64,000 nucleotides of DNA from Numida meleagris (lineage: Eukaryota; Chordata; Aves; Galliformes; Numididae): NCBI RefSeq assembly GCF_002078875.1, contig NC_034414.1:19332895-19396894 (forward strand), in the 5' to 3' direction. The notes under the pieces were generated by a model. That model was not told the origin of the DNA, did not search any database, and worked only from the letters and a program-made list of their open reading frames with translations. Of this stretch, positions 12,533 through 24,418 are shown in pieces (the stretch's first letter is position 1; each line of letters begins with the position of its first letter). A program made the position numbers and the translations under genes.

Positions 12533-15500
12533 CTTGGGGAATAAGGACAAACATTCAGGCCTCTTCCTCCCACCTGTGCACCCTGACTGATGTATTTGGA
12601 AGTTTGGTTATGCTACTGCCCCCACATCTGTGAATCAACAGGTGCTGATGACACAAAGGCTCTCTCACTTCATCTCAATTTTTGCATCATGATCCTTGGA
12701 AATGACTTCACAGAGTTGCTCCATGAAGATATTTAAGTGGCTGAACAGTGAAGTTTAAATTGAAGTCATACAGTCTGTTCATACACATCAAGACCCTAAC
12801 CAGATCACGATGTTAAAACTTCCATCTACAGTCAGATGCAGTAGGGGGCATATTTTTTTTTCTTGGTTGTTTGCTAAAAATTGTTCTATTTCCCCTAAAT
12901 AGAGTCCTAAGTACTGAAAGGAATGCTATCAAAGACCAAGGATCAAAAGCTGTTTACATTGAAAGCCAGCAATTCCGGGTACAATGAAAACTCAGAGACA
13001 TGACAGAAGGAGAAAGAGACAGAGACAGAGAAAGGGAATCTGAAACAGTACAGAACATTAGAAAGCAAAATGGTAGTAAACCCCTGATGTCTGCCACTTG
13101 CCCTTCTTTTAAGGGTAGAAATAAGGGACAGCAGAAGAGAAACATTTAAAGCTTCTTCCCACAATGTCTGTCTTCCCTAGCTTTGATCCAGCAACTGCAC
13201 AAGGCTCTCGTTCATTAATAGCAATGTTATGTGCTGCTGTTTGAGTTCAGCGGGGCACAGAGCCAAAGCATGCCACCAGAATATGAATGAGAAGCAGAGT
13301 GAGAAACACCAAGGGATTCTGAAGAATAAGCAAAGGCTAGGGGTGCCTGGCCTAGGCCTGGTACAGAGGAAAAGAATGAGAAGATCTGGGCCTGGGAAAA
13401 GGCCATGTTACTAATTGCAGATCATTTTATAAATGAAACTCCTAATATTCTCAATCTTCTTGAGAAATCCTAACTCCATAGACCATAGTATTTAGGATTA
13501 AGTCAAATCTCCCACGTTGCCTTTTCCAGTGTGGGCCTAGTGTTTTGGAAAGACTGCATTTTCACACCAAAGAGATGAGCCAAATTTTGCATCTACTGCC
13601 AGAGATCTCACAGTCTGAAGAGGCAAAAGAGGACTGGAGCCTATTTCCTGCTCTTCTCTTTTGCAGACTTGGGTCATGAGGAAGCCCCTGTGTTATGTGA
13701 AATTACCTTTCTTTGTCAACTCATGACTGACCTAAGAGGCCTCTTCACTCAGTCACCTTTGTTCAGACCATACAGTTGGTTTTAGAGCACAAAGAGAATG
13801 GATGAGCAGTTGTAGGAAACTACATCAATGGAGCAGAGCCCCTCATTTTTGAAATCATCTAGTGGAATGTAAAATAAGAAAAAAAATGACATCTGCTTTT
13901 AATATGCATAAGAGTTTTATTCAGCTTAGCTTTGCATAAAATGCATAAGCTGGAAGACTGAATTCTAGTTCTGTCAGGTTTGCCAGAGACATCCTCGCAG
14001 GCATCAGATTGTACACAACATCTTCAAAACATTCTTTCACTGGCAGGTCAAGTCCCAGGGACCTCCCCTAATGGAAGTTATAAAGCAATACAAATTAACC
14101 CATTTGTAGTGGAAATTTGAAGTCGCGGCCTGAACCAGTGATGGAGCACCCAGGCGAGCTCAGGTGTATGCAATGCACCTGAGTGACCAGAAGAGGCGGA
14201 GCCAGGATTGACCCCTTCCCAGACCTCATTTAAGGGTTGGCAGTGGAGGTAAGGGTATCTTGCTGGGGGTCCCTGCCTAACTGAGGCTTTCTAAAGGTAA
14301 GTAGCTCTTTTCCTTCATTGCTGCATTTGGGCTTGATCTTGCTTGCTGCAGCCTAGGATTTTGCCACCCTGCTATTATTGCTGTGCTTTCTATCACATTC
14401 TAGCATTATGCCATTTATCCTTATCAGGCTACAGTTATTCTGATTCAGTCCTAAAGATATTTACTGGTTCTCTGAACTGTTACATTACTGATTAAAATTA
14501 AGAATGTATGTAAGTATACCAGGAATATTTTTGGGATGCCTGCCGTGTAATGAGAGAAAGAACTAGGATGATAACACTAACTCTCTGTATAGCACCATAT
14601 ACAGAGGCAAACTCTGTTTAGTAGTGCTTTCCTGAACAAAGAATATCAAGAGACCTTACACAAGGTGAAGGCACAGAATGAAAAATCTGTATATAGAGTA
14701 CTGTTTTCAGTTGTTTTCTGTGCTTTAAAAAAGATGGAAACACAACGTAAAACATGAAAGGCTTTATATTTTACTTAACATAACAGAAAACTGATGATGT
14801 GAGATCCCTAAATTAAGACTCAGAACTAGCAGGTCAAAAAGACTGCCAAAGCCATTCAAAGCCCCTTGGCTATGGACTAATAGACAGGACTCTTTACAGA
14901 CCACAATATATATTACTGTTTAAGTCAGTTACAGCCTATGTAATGAATTTTATATCCCTTACCTGTGAAACTGATTATATCCTAATTCTATTGGCTATTA
15001 TAAAGTTAAGTATTTTAATTTTTTGCTACTGGTCATCAGAGGCAAAACAGAGTGCAAAGTACTGTATTCATTTCATTACTGTTTGCAGTGGGAACACATT
15101 CACTAACCCCTCTGACAAAATCTTCTAGCCAAAGGAGAAGACTTAAAACTACATCTCTGCTGAGGCATTAACAAAAATGATTGGAAGTTGAGGGCTACTT
15201 CTACTGTGGTATGACATCCCTGTCGTGGCTTGGGCTGAGGGAGCCTCTACATGACAGCCCAAGGGAAAGAAAGGCTGGGAAAAAAAAATAGATAAAACAA
15301 ACTACCACTGCAATCTGGGCACCATTTATCAAAACAGCTCTGCTTAGTCAACCCCCAAAGGACAGCATGGCACAGCTTGAGGCAAGAGAAGATTTATCTG
15401 TGATCCTGAGAGTTTCATTCTTCCTGCCCTGTGTAAGTGGAGACAAAACACTTTTATCCCCTTCTGTCCCCATCCCTTGCCCTTGCAAGCTGTTAGAGCA

Positions 15501-17878
15501 ACTGTAAACAGAGTTTGTGAGGAACACACAGAGAGAAGGAAGAAAGGCATTATTTTGTTACCAGTGATGCTGATTCAGCACAACACTCTCTGTGTGTCAG
15601 AGCTCTAAGCAGCTGGCGCTCACAGAGAGAATCAGCACATTTATACAGAAATGCAGCAGACACAAAGGTTTGGCACGGATGGCAGGCCCAGGAAGAAGAT
15701 TCTAGAGGATTGCTCTTCTGTGTAGGTATGACCTAAAGGAGAAGTTTCCAGCTAAATATACCCCTTTTTCCACAGTACCTATCTGCTGAAGTACCAAGTG
15801 ACCAGTTTCAGGTGGCCCACCTTGAAAACTTCAGCTGATTCCAAACACACTCCAAGGTTTCCTTATGTAAGGCAAGTATAAGTCCTTATGTCTGTTTGGC
15901 CTAGAGATTTCCTCCTATGCCTCCCGCCTCACAGGGTGGCAGGATTAAGCATGGACTTTCAGGACAGCTCCCAATCTTTTCTTAGAAGTGCCATCCCACC
16001 TGCTGGAATCCCTTGATACCCAGACATCAAGCTTGGCTCAGGCTGGGCACAGGGCTTTATGCTTCTTCAAGGCTAGCTAGCTTAGATAAATATAGCTGCT
16101 GACACCAGGATGTTGGTAGCTCAGGCTTCCCTCTTAGAGCCTTCTACAGCTGGACTGTAACATCTTGCAACAGCAAGCTGATGCTGAGTATTGAGGTTTA
16201 ACTGTAGGCAGTACGGACATGAGGAGAAAGAGGCCCTCACTGGAGGGTGCCTCTCATACTAATTAAATTTCTTCATCTTCTGATAACAGTAAGGGTAGGA
16301 GCAAAATGTACAGATCATGCACAACAATTACATCTTCCGAACTCATGAAGGTGGTCCTTGGGGTCTAATAAGGACCTGTTTTTCCAAAGACTTATTATAT
16401 CTGTAATCTTACTTTAGAGCATTCCACTACAGCATGTCGTGGCAAGTACTACAGTTTGTTCTAGTGCTCTTTGTTAAAGTAGCCTTTCCTCCCTTCCTAG
16501 TACCTTGCACCTGATGTCATTGGCTGTCCTCTCTTTGCCCAGAGATGGGTGCATCCACTAGTAATGTCCATGAACGGGATCCATTTCCACGCTCATACCT
16601 ACCCCCATAAAAGTGAAGGTGGGCTGACAGCTGTAGTTGCTGAAGAATGTTTTAGCTGAAGAACTTCACAATTGATAGAATCTGGTTTAAAAATGCAGAA
16701 ATACTGGATTAACATCTCCCCTAGCCTGTGCTGTATATACCATGCACCTAGCCAACAATGTATTTTAACTACAAAGTAGGTATGGCTCATACTCACAGAG
16801 ACCAAAGCAAAGTTGTCATGATGCTCAACTCTTCCTCATAGCATTGCTTCCCTGAGTTTTCCTGTGTCTGGAGAATTATGCGGAACATAGTTCTCCAGCA
16901 CTAACCAGGCAATAATTACAACTGCTCATAACTGCACAACAGGCTTGCATTTGCAAGTCTGAAGAAAAGGGTATTAGTGTTGGAATGTCACAAGCTCTTC
17001 ATTTCTGTTCAATTTATTTCTCTTCCTCTTATTAAATATTTAAGTCTCTTTAAGTATATAGGAAGAAATATGTTTGTGTATCTGGCATAGTTCCTTTGCT
17101 TGGGCTCCAAAGCTGGTGAAATATTGATGTGAAGGCTTTAGCTACTGTTTTTATTATATTAGCTAGTGGGTTTTGAATGTGATCTCCTGCCAAGCTTCCT
17201 GCTGTGTGCGTGAGCTCCCTGCCATGCGCATGTGAAAACAGTATTTATTACCCTAAAAGGGGCTTCCCTGCATTAGGCAAGATACCTGATCAAGAACTGT
17301 AAGCTTAAGTCATCTGGGGAGAGTTAACAGGATAAAGCTTACAAAGGCTAGAGCAGCAATTGCTTGCAGGAGAGCCAGTCACAAACATGAATGGTAAGAG
17401 GAATAGCAGAGGCTGATAGAAGACAGGACTAGCAAAATGTGTAAGAAAATCAAGAGAGGGAAAACATAGGCTAAATGTGAGGCAGGTACCAAGGACAAGT
17501 CTCTCCTGGCATAAGACATGAGAAAAAATGTTCCTACAGCTTTTCTACAGAGAATGTTTTAGGTCACCCTGAAACACTCTTGAGAAAGCATTGGTTGTTG
17601 TGGTGTCGAGGTGCTGAAGGGATCTAGAGAGATACATTGTGCCCAGTATTTGAGAAACTCTCCTTAACATCCAGCTGCCCCAAGTGGGAACTGAGGGCAA
17701 AGTGCTGATGATTTGTGCGGTGGCTGCCCATCACAAGCTATGCCAGGTGAAAGCTGAAGATGCCAGATGTGCAGTGATGGTACCCCAGGGTTCCCAGATG
17801 CTGACCCTCACTGACTCTGTGGTGAGTGCCTCAGTATCTACCTGCAACCAGCACTGGCTGAAAGCCATTATGACCCAC
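12533..17878 (-). other. PAMR1 intron 4
   Basis: This intron of 5,346 bases splits the CUB domain in phase 2. It contains one solo-LTR-like repeat (14,105-14,402) and a short purine-rich GAGACA-type stretch around 13,010-13,035. Nothing else in it is recognisable. Confidence 0.8.
14105..14402. mobile_element. Solo LTR-like repeat, copy 1 (intron 4)
   Basis: This 298-base unit starts TGTAG, ends CACATTCTA, and aligns along its whole length with 22,972-23,301. A 34-base block (14,211-14,244) is identical in both copies. Flanks are CCATT before and GCATT after, an imperfect 5-base target duplication. A block of about two dozen bases present in copy 2 near GAGCACC is missing here. Two splice-donor-like GGTAAG motifs lie inside. 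It looks like a solo LTR of an endogenous retroelement; I cannot name the family with confidence and see no internal retroviral genes beside it. Orientation is uncertain. Confidence 0.65.
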
Positions 17879-17993
17879 CTCAATTCAATGTTAAATCCAG
17901 CTTGAACGTGGATAGTCCATTCACATCGTGCATTCAGTGGGTAACTCTCCAGCAAAATTTGACCTCTGGGAGCCCGAAAAACCTGTCCACACC
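17879..17993 (-). CDS. PAMR1: PAMR1 coding exon 4: first half of the CUB domain
   Basis: The exon has 115 bases and encodes residues 127 (split) to 165 (split). The acceptor is TTTTGCTCCCCAG and the donor is TTGAG|GTGGGT. The peptide begins [19 protein letters not shown] and continues to Cys150, giving the first CUB disulfide pair, Cys128-Cys150. The segment C-E-W-T-I-H-V after Cys150 is the conserved CUB strand with its aromatic residue (Trp152). The exon exits in phase 2, so the CUB fold is split inside its core strand and is completed only by exon 5, more than 5 kb away. CUB domains occur mostly in extracellular and complement- or protease-associated proteins and mediate protein binding. 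This exon is easily missed because no long open frame surrounds it. Confidence 0.95.
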
Positions 17994-20900
17994 CTGGGGA
18001 GCAAAAGAAGAAAAAAGGTTGTCTGAGGAACCTTCAAATCCCACTTGAAGAAAACACAAGTGGGAACAACATTGGAATGAAAAGATAGGGTGGCTTAGGA
18101 AGATACCCGCTTTCTTACAAGGCAGTAACAAAAATAATGGAATGGCTGCATGAAAGCTGTAAGGAGTTATGATTCTACTAAAGTATTGTCTACTTTAAGA
18201 CTGCCCCAAGGCAAGCTTCTACTTTCTTGCCTCTCCCTGCTTTGCAAAGCAGTCCCATGATAATATTAAAGCATTTGCCCCAGTCAGGTTTAGCCCATCC
18301 ACCCATCTCCGTCTCACAAAACTCCTGATAGATCTTATGTCAACCTTTGTAATCACCGAAGCTGAGGAAACTGGTGAGACATTGCCAAAGGCATAATGAA
18401 CTTTTGAATTAGCTCAAGTGAGTTAAAAGATGAAACTGATTTTGGATGCAAGAGCTCCCCTCAAGTCCTTCACAAGGAGATGTTTGGAGGAAAAAGAGTT
18501 GATCTATTCCTACAGGAGGTATCCATTTGCCCTCAGGATTTACCACATCATCATCACATGTTGTATCCATTGGCATGCCAGCATCCATGAAACCACCAGG
18601 ACTTCACCTTGCTGTAGCGTACGTATAATATACAGCCCTCATCCCTTCTCTGAGGTTCATTCCTATCCTTCCTCTCCTCCTGTCCTTCTATGTCAGTGTC
18701 ACTCTCAGCTTTATACCATAAAGTCTCCCTCAACACCCACCAGCAACAGGACAAAGTACTCCAGTTGCTTCTGCCCAGTCTAAGCAAACCAGTAGAGGAA
18801 AAGGACCTGAACAAACAAGCAGACAAGGTCACACATGGAAGAAGCAATATCTTCATGGCCATCCTTGATCTGCCCAAAGCAGCTGTCCAGGGATACTTGT
18901 TCTAATTCCTCATCTTGGATGCTGAACACTTATAGCCCAAAGAGTTCTCCCACCTTGTGTAACCTCTTCCTTTCCCCCAGCTATAAAATATGGCTAGCAG
19001 AATTTTCTTCTGTGATAGAAGGAAAGTTTAGCAATTTCTGCAGAGCCTTCTGTGATCTGTAAATGAAAGTGCTAGCAAAATGCACAGTTAAATGATTACA
19101 CACCATGCAGAGCTCATTTCTCAGTTTCTGCTTTCCTGACTACATTTTTCAAATGGAGTCTTGCACATGGCTACATTCTCTAGTAAGCCTTCTGTTTCTT
19201 TGCTGGGGATGAGGCTGTAAATGTAAGGTAGAAACTGTAACTGAGTCTAATAGCACAGCTAAACCAAGGGATCCCAATAGTCTCCACACTGCTGGTAGCT
19301 AGGATAAGAAAAAGACAAATGACACAACAGGTCTCCATGGCAAGTCTCTCACTTGGTTTTAGCTCCTCAGTTCAACGTAGAACCATGTTCTCTCTATTTA
19401 TTTCCAGAAAAGGAAGCCTACATTTTTAACGAGTAATGCAGGACCAACATTCCCTACAGGAATGGTGGATTCAACACCTGCTCCAGGGCCTGTCCTTCCT
19501 TTAGGAAAAGAGGGAGACAGTGACCTGATTTGCTGAAGTAGCAAGCATCCGTGGTTCCCATTGATCTTAGCGCCTGGAAATCAGTCCTGCTGCATATCAA
19601 CTATGGGGAGATGTGGAAACTGAGGGTCAATTGCTCCTCTTTCTTCTCAAGACTTTCTTCTCAAGAATTAGTTGCTCAAATGAAATACTCTTTGTTCATT
19701 TGCCCTCAGTTACCCCTAATTAAGCAGGACCCAAGGAAAGAGAAATCCTTCTCGGAGCGTTCCTCCCAAGTGTTTCATCCTCCTCTGTGGCTTGCTTCGT
19801 TCCTTGTGTAAAAAGCAAGGATTAATGACTGTGCCTGGCAGCCACATTATGATTCAGCAAGGCCGGCAGGATCTGTTGTGGTGCACATGATAATGCTCCT
19901 TCCCACAGCAAGGAACAGGGCCTATGCTGCTGCTGGCTCCTGCCTCAAAAACAACCTGGGACAAAGCTGCTAGAAATCTTCAGATGGTTTGACAGGGGGG
20001 TTGGATCACCTCAAAGAAAGTTTCCCTTTCGCCCCAAGGGGCTTTTGAGTTTGCTGTGCCTTTAGCAAAGGGAAGCCAAAGAACTGTTGCAAAGAGGTGC
20101 TTGTGTGCAAGGCATACTAAATGTGCTTTTCTGTTTTCAGTGGTACAGACTGAACTCTCTGAACACTGATGCCAAGGAAATAGGCTTGGCCAGCAAAGCA
20201 GGTGGTCCAGAGGCCAAAGAGGAACCATTCAATGACTTGCTCCAAAAGAACATTCTCTGGTTTTCTACCACCCTCCTCTGCACAAAGCACCTGTGACCAG
20301 ATCTGTGCTCCTCTATCTCCAGCCCTTCTCCCAGAGAAGGGAAATGACTTCCCCAGATCAACCGTTTGATCATCTGTTGATCCGGAGTCCTTTCCCTTCC
20401 TGTTCTGAATTTGCAGGAGTCCTGGAAAGTTCTCAAGAATAATTTACATCCTAAACACAAACGCTGGCGAATGCTGCCTCTTTTACAAAAAAATAATCCA
20501 CTTTGGCAGGCTGTCAACATCCTTGTTCTGTTCCTGTTCCTGAAAAAAGGCAGCTTTCAGGGCTGCAGTGAGATTTCCTCTGAGGCTTGTTACTAACAGA
20601 AAACAAAACAACTCAAGAGACCTCTGAGTTCCTGCCCATGAAGACCCACGGGTCTGCAGAGGGAGAGGTCCTGAGGAGACCTCCAGTAAAAGCCCACTAC
20701 CTGCTGTTCCAGCGTCAGTGTGGGGCTCCTTCAGAGGTCAAATGGGTTGAGTGGTTGAAATGCTGCTGGTGTTCGCAAACGGGCTGATATGGGAAGGCAG
20801 CTGCCACTGTCACACCTGGGTGCTACCTGATCCTCATGGCTGGCCGGTGTTACAGGAGGCACCTCACATTCAAAGTCTCTAAAGTTACGGTCACTGCTGT

Positions 20901-21249
20901 CAGAGGGACCACATTCAGGCAGCAAGCAGAGGAAAGTTGTTGGGTAACGCTGCTTCCTTCTCTGCTCCAGCAGAGCACGTTTTCTCCAGCTATGTGAAAA
21001 TCTGAGCTTGGGTGTATGGTGCAGAGTAAAGGGTCCAGCAGCAGGCTGTCTTTTTTTTCCTGTTTTTAGATTCTGATGTGTCTTTTAGGTGGGTGACAGT
21101 CCAGCCTACTAACCAGACCCATGAGGAAATGTTCTAGTACCCGGCTAACTCCACTTAGCGCACTGTTCTTTCCTGGTAACATTCTCTTGGACTCCTCTAC
21201 ACCGTTTCTCTTTACCAATCAGCCTGGTCTCCTTTTGCTGTTCCTCAGC

Positions 21250-22140
21250 CGCGCCCACATGCTATGCCAGCAGGTGTACAAAGGGCACGGCCCCACTACC
21301 CGGCCCGTGGTCCTCCAGACACCTCAACACATCTGCCAGCTCCCGGGAATCGCTTCCGCCACCGTGCTCTCAAGACCGTGACCGCGTCCCGACCGGCGCG
21401 CTCAGCTCACGCAGAACGCCCCCCGGCGCCGCCCGTTCCCCCGCAGCGCCCGGCGAGGAGGGGCGGGCCGCTCTATGTTCCTGCGGGGCGCCTCGCGCCA
21501 CCCAGCGGCCGCCTCGCGGTACTGCAGCGCGGAGCCCGGGGCCCCCCTGAGGGGAAATGGCGTGCGGCGCGGCGCGGTGGGGTCTTTGCATTGCATTCCC
21601 CGGCAACTCCGCCACTTCCGCGGGCACGGCACGGCTCGCCCATCGGATAGCGAAGGGGCAGCCCGAGCGGAGCGCTCGCGTACAGCGGAGCCCATCCGCT
21701 GCGAGCGCTGCGCACGCTTCGGCCGAGCGCGGAGCGCTCGGACCCGGCAGCAGAGCACGAGGCGGGGGCCGATGCAGCGCGGCACCGCGAGGGGGAGCAA
21801 GAGGGCCGCGCTGCCGGGGCGGGCCGGCCCGGACTCCGCCGGCTTCCCGGGGTCGGGGACCTGCCGGCATCCCGGCGCTTCTGTGTGTCACTGCTTTAAG
21901 TGCTGGAGAAGAGAGAAGGCGAAATCGTGAGAGGCGAAGGCTGGGGGCGGCTTGTCCTCAGCCGAGGGGCAAGGGAAGCGTGGGCCTCGCTGGTAGGAGG
22001 AGGTGAAAACTTGCAAAGAAATGTCAGTGGAGGAAGACTCGCGAAGGCAGCGCCTGCCGGGGGACACTCCCTCTCTGTGCTGCACCGCGTTATTTCGCGC
22101 TGCGCCCACAAAGCCGTGGATGTGACGTGCGGACCCGTGG
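21250..22140. promoter_or_regulatory. CpG island inside PAMR1 intron 3, promoter-like
   Basis: CpG dinucleotides are dense here and GC is very high, while flanking intron is CpG-poor as usual for bird DNA. Promoter-type motifs are visible: GC boxes GGGGCGGG at 21,460-21,467 and 21,816-21,823, an ETS-type CACTTCCG at 21,613-21,620, TGACGTG at 22,123-22,129, and a CTCF-like CCGCGAGGGGGAGC near 21,785-21,798. The 12-base motif GCGGAGCGCTCG occurs twice, at 21,667-21,678 and 21,729-21,740. Unmethylated CpG islands normally mark promoters, so this may drive an alternative PAMR1 transcript, an antisense or nested noncoding RNA, or act as an enhancer. Direction cannot be decided from sequence. Many overlapping open frames in it reflect composition, not genes. 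Confidence 0.75.
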
Positions 22141-22971
22141 TCAGGGCTTATGGGCAGCTCTGCCTCATAGCAGAGGGTACTGCTGTTGCGCTGCAGGGGC
22201 AGGTGCACAGCTCTCATACCCTGGCTTCTGTGGTTGCATTCCCTTGCCTTCCCTGATTCACTGACACCCAGCTGCTGGCGGGAAGCCCAGAGCAGCCCAC
22301 CAACTTCCAGATGTGATTCTGCTACAGGTACCAGGGAGATGCCTCCTCCTCCTGTCTCCAAAACATGGCACGTCAGCACATCTGCTCCAGCAGCTCTCAT
22401 GCTGTTGTTCCCAGGCTGCTGCTGGCAGCCCTCCAGGACAATCTTCACATAGCTGTGAGCTGTGAGCCAGCACCTGGAGTGGGTACGGGCTGGTTTCTGG
22501 CCATGCTGCCACTGCATGCCTGAGCCTACATGGAAGCCCCAGAGTTGTCTGTGGACGTGGAAGCCAGAGCAGGAGAGTACTGGAGTGTGCTGTGGTCGCG
22601 GCTGTCCTATCTGCTCCTCTCTGAGTGGAAGAGACAGCAGTGATATCTTCCCACTGCACCCTGACACTGAAGTACCCAGAACCATCCTAACAAGCCCATC
22701 TTCTCAGTGCCACACTACAGCCCTCAAAGGAGCAACCAGTAGGAAAAACACTATCTGTCCAAGCTCTGTGAAACTTCAGTCTTGCTAAAACCTTGTAACA
22801 GACTGCAGTGTGAGGCTGTACTTGCTTTAACATACAAGCAAGTCAAGCAGGCCGAAATACAACATAGGCCACCAATCTATTCAGGATTAGATGAACTAAT
22901 GATTCTTTCTTGGTTGCTTTCACGTGCTTGGGAGCTTTAGAATTGAGCCAGAGCAAAAGGGCCTTTAAAGT

Positions 22972-23301
22972 TGTAGGGAAATGTTAAGTCACAGCCTGAA
23001 CCAATGACTGAGCACCTGGTGGGAAGGCAGGGCCAACCCAGGGAGCTCAGGTGCAAGCAATGCACCTGAGTGACCATAAGGGGTGGAGTCAGGATCCACC
23101 CCTTCCCAGACCTCATTTAAGGGTTGGCAGTCGAGGTGAGTATGTCTTGCTGGAGATTCCTGTCTACTGGAGGCCTTCTAAAGGTAAGCAGATTTTCTTC
23201 GTTTCTGTGTTCATGGTTGCTCCACTGGGGCTTGTTCTTGTTTGCTGCAGCCTAGGATTGCGCTACTCTGTTACTGTTGCTGTATTTTCCATCACATTAC
23301 A
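22972..23301. mobile_element. Solo LTR-like repeat, copy 2 (intron 3)
   Basis: This 330-base unit has termini TG...CA (TGTAGGG to CACATTACA) and is flanked by a perfect 5-base direct repeat, AAAGT (22,967-22,971 and 23,302-23,306). This is the mark of integrase-mediated insertion. It matches copy 1 through its length, including the identical 34 bases at 23,098-23,131. No gag, pol or env-like sequence adjoins it, so it is best read as a solo LTR left by recombination. The 5-base duplication fits ERVL/ERVK-like elements more than 4-base gammaretrovirus-like ones, but the family is not assigned. Confidence 0.72.
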
Positions 23302-24289
23302 AAAGTGCTACAGGAAGTCATGCTGTAAATTGTAAGTGACTCAGTTTATCAACTTCTGAAGAACCAAGACTGAGTTAACCCTACTGCTGATGCATGGCTT
23401 CCTTATGTTCTGTTGTTTAAAACAATGTCTTTATTTTGTTTGCTTTCATCTCCTGAATTGTGATGGGCTGTGTTAGATAGGAAGGCAGATTAAATTGTTG
23501 CTTTAACATCTGTGACTAAGATAAGATATTCTTAAGCATGTGGAATAATGGACAGAATAGAGTAGAAAAAGTAGACCCTGCTTTCATCCCTTTCAGTGAA
23601 ACATGAGCAAAGAGGCAGCCAGTAAAAACTGAGAGAGGGTTGGTGAATGGCTGTACTTTCACTTGCTGGAAAGTGGTAAAGGGAATACTTGTGTTAAATG
23701 GTCTTCAATTAGTTTATGGAACTCATTATTAAAAGATAGCGTTAGGACCAACAATTTAGCAAAATCCAAGCAGGAGGGACCTGGAAAACACTGTTTTCTA
23801 ATGCTGCCTTGGAATATACTGGAGCTGCAAGGAGAGGAAAGTGCTGGGACTCCTTGGGGCTGATTCTGCAGCCCAGGGGTTGAGAGAGGACAGAGGAGAA
23901 GCTCTCTGATGTAACTACTGCCCATGTAAATGTTTGTGTTGCTTAAGTCCTCTGGAGAATCAGTCATGCTGACGTATGTCCAAGAAATGCAGAGACCAGG
24001 AGATTTTCAGAGTCACAGTAGTTAAAGTTTTAAAATAAAACAAAACAGAAGTTTAGTAGAGTTGTGTAGTCCCATGACTTGGGGCCCAGGCTAATCTCTA
24101 GCAGACAATCCTGGGGAGGGAACTTTTCCCTGCTGTACATCTGCTCAGTGCCCACTTGGGTTTATCCTCTCCTGCTGCTGTGCTTTATGGAGGTCATGGT
24201 ACCAAACAGCTGGAAGGGCACAGCACGGTTCTGGCTCCATCCCACTGCTCCCTGCCCCTAGCCTGCCTCTGCCCACGCAGGACACTTAC

Positions 24290-24418
24290 TCATGCAGTCC
24301 CCTCCATACCAGCCGGCTCTGCACTCCGCGCAGTAGATCCCTTTGATGTAGAAGTCATCAAGTGTTCCTCCCCAGGAGCCGTTACGGCATGACTTGCAGT
24401 TCTCAAAAATGGTGCAGC
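24290..24418 (-). CDS. PAMR1: PAMR1 coding exon 3: second cysteine-rich segment before the CUB domain
   Basis: The exon has 129 bases and encodes residues 84 (split) to 127 (split). The acceptor is CTCCTTTCAG and the donor is A|GTAAGT, the strongest in the gene. Cysteines fall at residues 85, 91, 94, 113, 116 and 125, in C-x5-C-x2-C and C-x2-C-x8-C patterns, followed by the GWYGGDC motif that ends this region in vertebrate PAMR1. Asn96 lies in an N-G-S sequon, so N-glycosylation is possible. The last base joins the GG of exon 4 to make Arg127. Downstream, intron 3 holds the CpG island. Identification is firm from the near-complete match to the known family sequence and from the phases on both sides. 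Confidence 0.96.
   Translation of the reverse strand, partial: AAPFLRTASHAVTAPGEEHLMTSTSKGSTARSAEPAGMEGTA

Larger units (their letters stand above)
17994..24289 (-). other. PAMR1 intron 3 (contains a CpG island and a solo LTR-like repeat)
   Basis: This intron of 6,296 bases has the strong donor GTAAGT. It holds the GC-rich CpG island at about 21,250-22,140, an unexplained 265-codon open frame on the same strand as PAMR1 (21,888-22,685), and the second LTR-like repeat (22,972-23,301). The rest, including 17,994-21,240, shows no recognisable element. Confidence 0.8.

Noticed and set aside
20340..20395. Possible MIR-like relic (GAAATGACTTCCCCAGATCA)
   Set aside because: Only one short block fits and the neighbouring core motifs are missing.
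21370..21891. Open frame of 173 codons on the minus strand, and plus-strand frames of 128-151 codons, in the CpG island
   Set aside because: Arg/Ala/Pro/Gly-rich translations in several overlapping frames on both strands are what high GC produces; no domain or start context supports them.
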